Assembly: GCA_947483455.1 (NCBI GenBank)
Contig: CANKNK010000099.1
Coordinates: 1 to 6,568 of the forward strand
From: Comamonadaceae bacterium
GTDB lineage: Bacteria; Pseudomonadota; Gammaproteobacteria; Burkholderiales; Burkholderiaceae_C
DNA length: 6,568 bases
Direction of reading: 5' to 3'
Below the pieces are notes generated by a model. The model ran no database searches and had not been told where the DNA came from. It worked only from the letters and a program-made list of their open reading frames with translations. Both the position numbers and the translations under genes were made by a program. Shown here piece after piece: positions 6,239-6,568 of this stretch. Numbering within the stretch: position 1 is the stretch's first letter; each line of letters begins with the position of its first letter.

Positions 6239-6568
6239 TCAGACTGCCGCTTTGCGCAATGTTTCTACCACCGGACGGCGTAGTACTTCGCGCAGACCCC
6301 ACCAGCCAGCCAGCAAAGCCAACGCGGCCCCAGTCAGCGCGCCCAGCACGGGAACCCACAAGGAGACCGTCCAGGAGAACTCAAACACATAGCGCGCCAA
6401 GGCCCAGCCCAATGCACTGGCCACCAAAGAGGCCAGGAAACCGGCCAACAAACCGACCCCCGCCAACTCCAGCCTTTGCACCTGCCGCAGCAAACTGTTT
6501 TGCGCGCCCACTGCGCGCATGATGGCGAACTCGCGTGCGCGCTCTTCGCGCGTGGCGCTGACCGCTGC
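6239..6568 (-). CDS. FtsX/MacB-type ABC transporter permease, C-terminal part
   Basis: The last 109 residues of a membrane protein whose N-terminus lies beyond the right edge; the frame is open to base 6568. The visible part starts on the cytoplasmic side with ATREERAREFAIMRAVGA, the conserved loop of FtsX-like permease domains (a pattern of E-R-x-x-E-x-A-I-x-R-A-x-G-A). An amphipathic stretch follows (LLRQVQRLELAG), then a transmembrane helix at about 37-58 and a second one at about 75-97 (VPVLGALTGAALALLAGWW), and a short basic tail ending PVVETLRKAAV. This is the end of the MacB/LolCE/YbbP-like superfamily, whose members act in lipoprotein release or in export or extraction of substrates from the inner membrane. 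Its sub-family, possibly YbbP-like, cannot be settled from this fragment. The stop lies nine bases before the globin start. Confidence 0.85.
   Translation of the reverse strand, partial: AAVSATREERAREFAIMRAVGAQNSLLRQVQRLELAGVGLLAGFLASLVASALGWALARYVFEFSWTVSLWVPVLGALTGAALALLAGWWGLREVLRRPVVETLRKAAV

Noticed and set aside
5806..6522. A 238-residue plus-strand open frame opposite the globin and FtsX-type permease
   Set aside because: Composition is dominated by Pro, Arg, Ala and Ser with no domain signature, while the opposite strand carries a complete globin with its haem ligands.
1..6568. Mobile elements, CRISPR arrays, tRNA or rRNA genes, toxin-antitoxin or defence modules
   Set aside because: No repeat-spacer pattern, terminal inverted repeats, transposase or integrase motifs, tRNA cloverleaf or defence-type domain was seen.

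Overview
The window reads as an ordinary piece of chromosome from a GC-rich betaproteobacterium, most likely Burkholderiales and probably Comamonadaceae. This is an inference. It rests on the high-GC coding style, the ispH-fkpB-radC neighbourhood, a stand-alone Bug/TctC-type periplasmic binding protein (a family greatly expanded in Burkholderiales), and the protein sequences themselves. I see no transposase, integrase, tRNA, rRNA, CRISPR array or phage gene.

Left block (1-2377). On the minus strand fkpB, an SlpA-type FKBP prolyl isomerase, overlaps by four bases (ATGA) the start of ispH, the last enzyme of the MEP isoprenoid pathway. ispH runs off the left edge. radC is divergent from fkpB across a gap of about 108 bp and is followed 27 bp later by a gene for an Smr-domain protein, both on the plus strand.

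Right block (2358-6568). Everything is on the minus strand. In transcription order it holds: the C-terminal end of an FtsX/MacB-type ABC permease (cut by the right edge), a group II truncated haemoglobin 9 bp later, then after 49 bp a tungstate ABC importer tupB-tupC-tupA (permease, ATPase, binding protein) joined by two 4-base stop/start overlaps, and after 132 bp a TctC-type solute-binding protein with a probable Tat signal. The Smr gene and the tctC-like gene converge and overlap by 20 bp, and a small hairpin lies inside that overlap.

Functionally, tupABC would bring tungstate (possibly also molybdate) into the cell for cofactor synthesis. The TctC-like protein has no TctA/TctB membrane partners in view and probably serves a carboxylate transporter elsewhere. 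The globin should bind haem and handle O2, NO or redox chemistry. I found no clearly new biological system. The points most worth a second look are the hairpin in the convergent overlap, a possible near-leaderless tupB promoter, the globin-tungstate neighbourhood and the orphan TctC.
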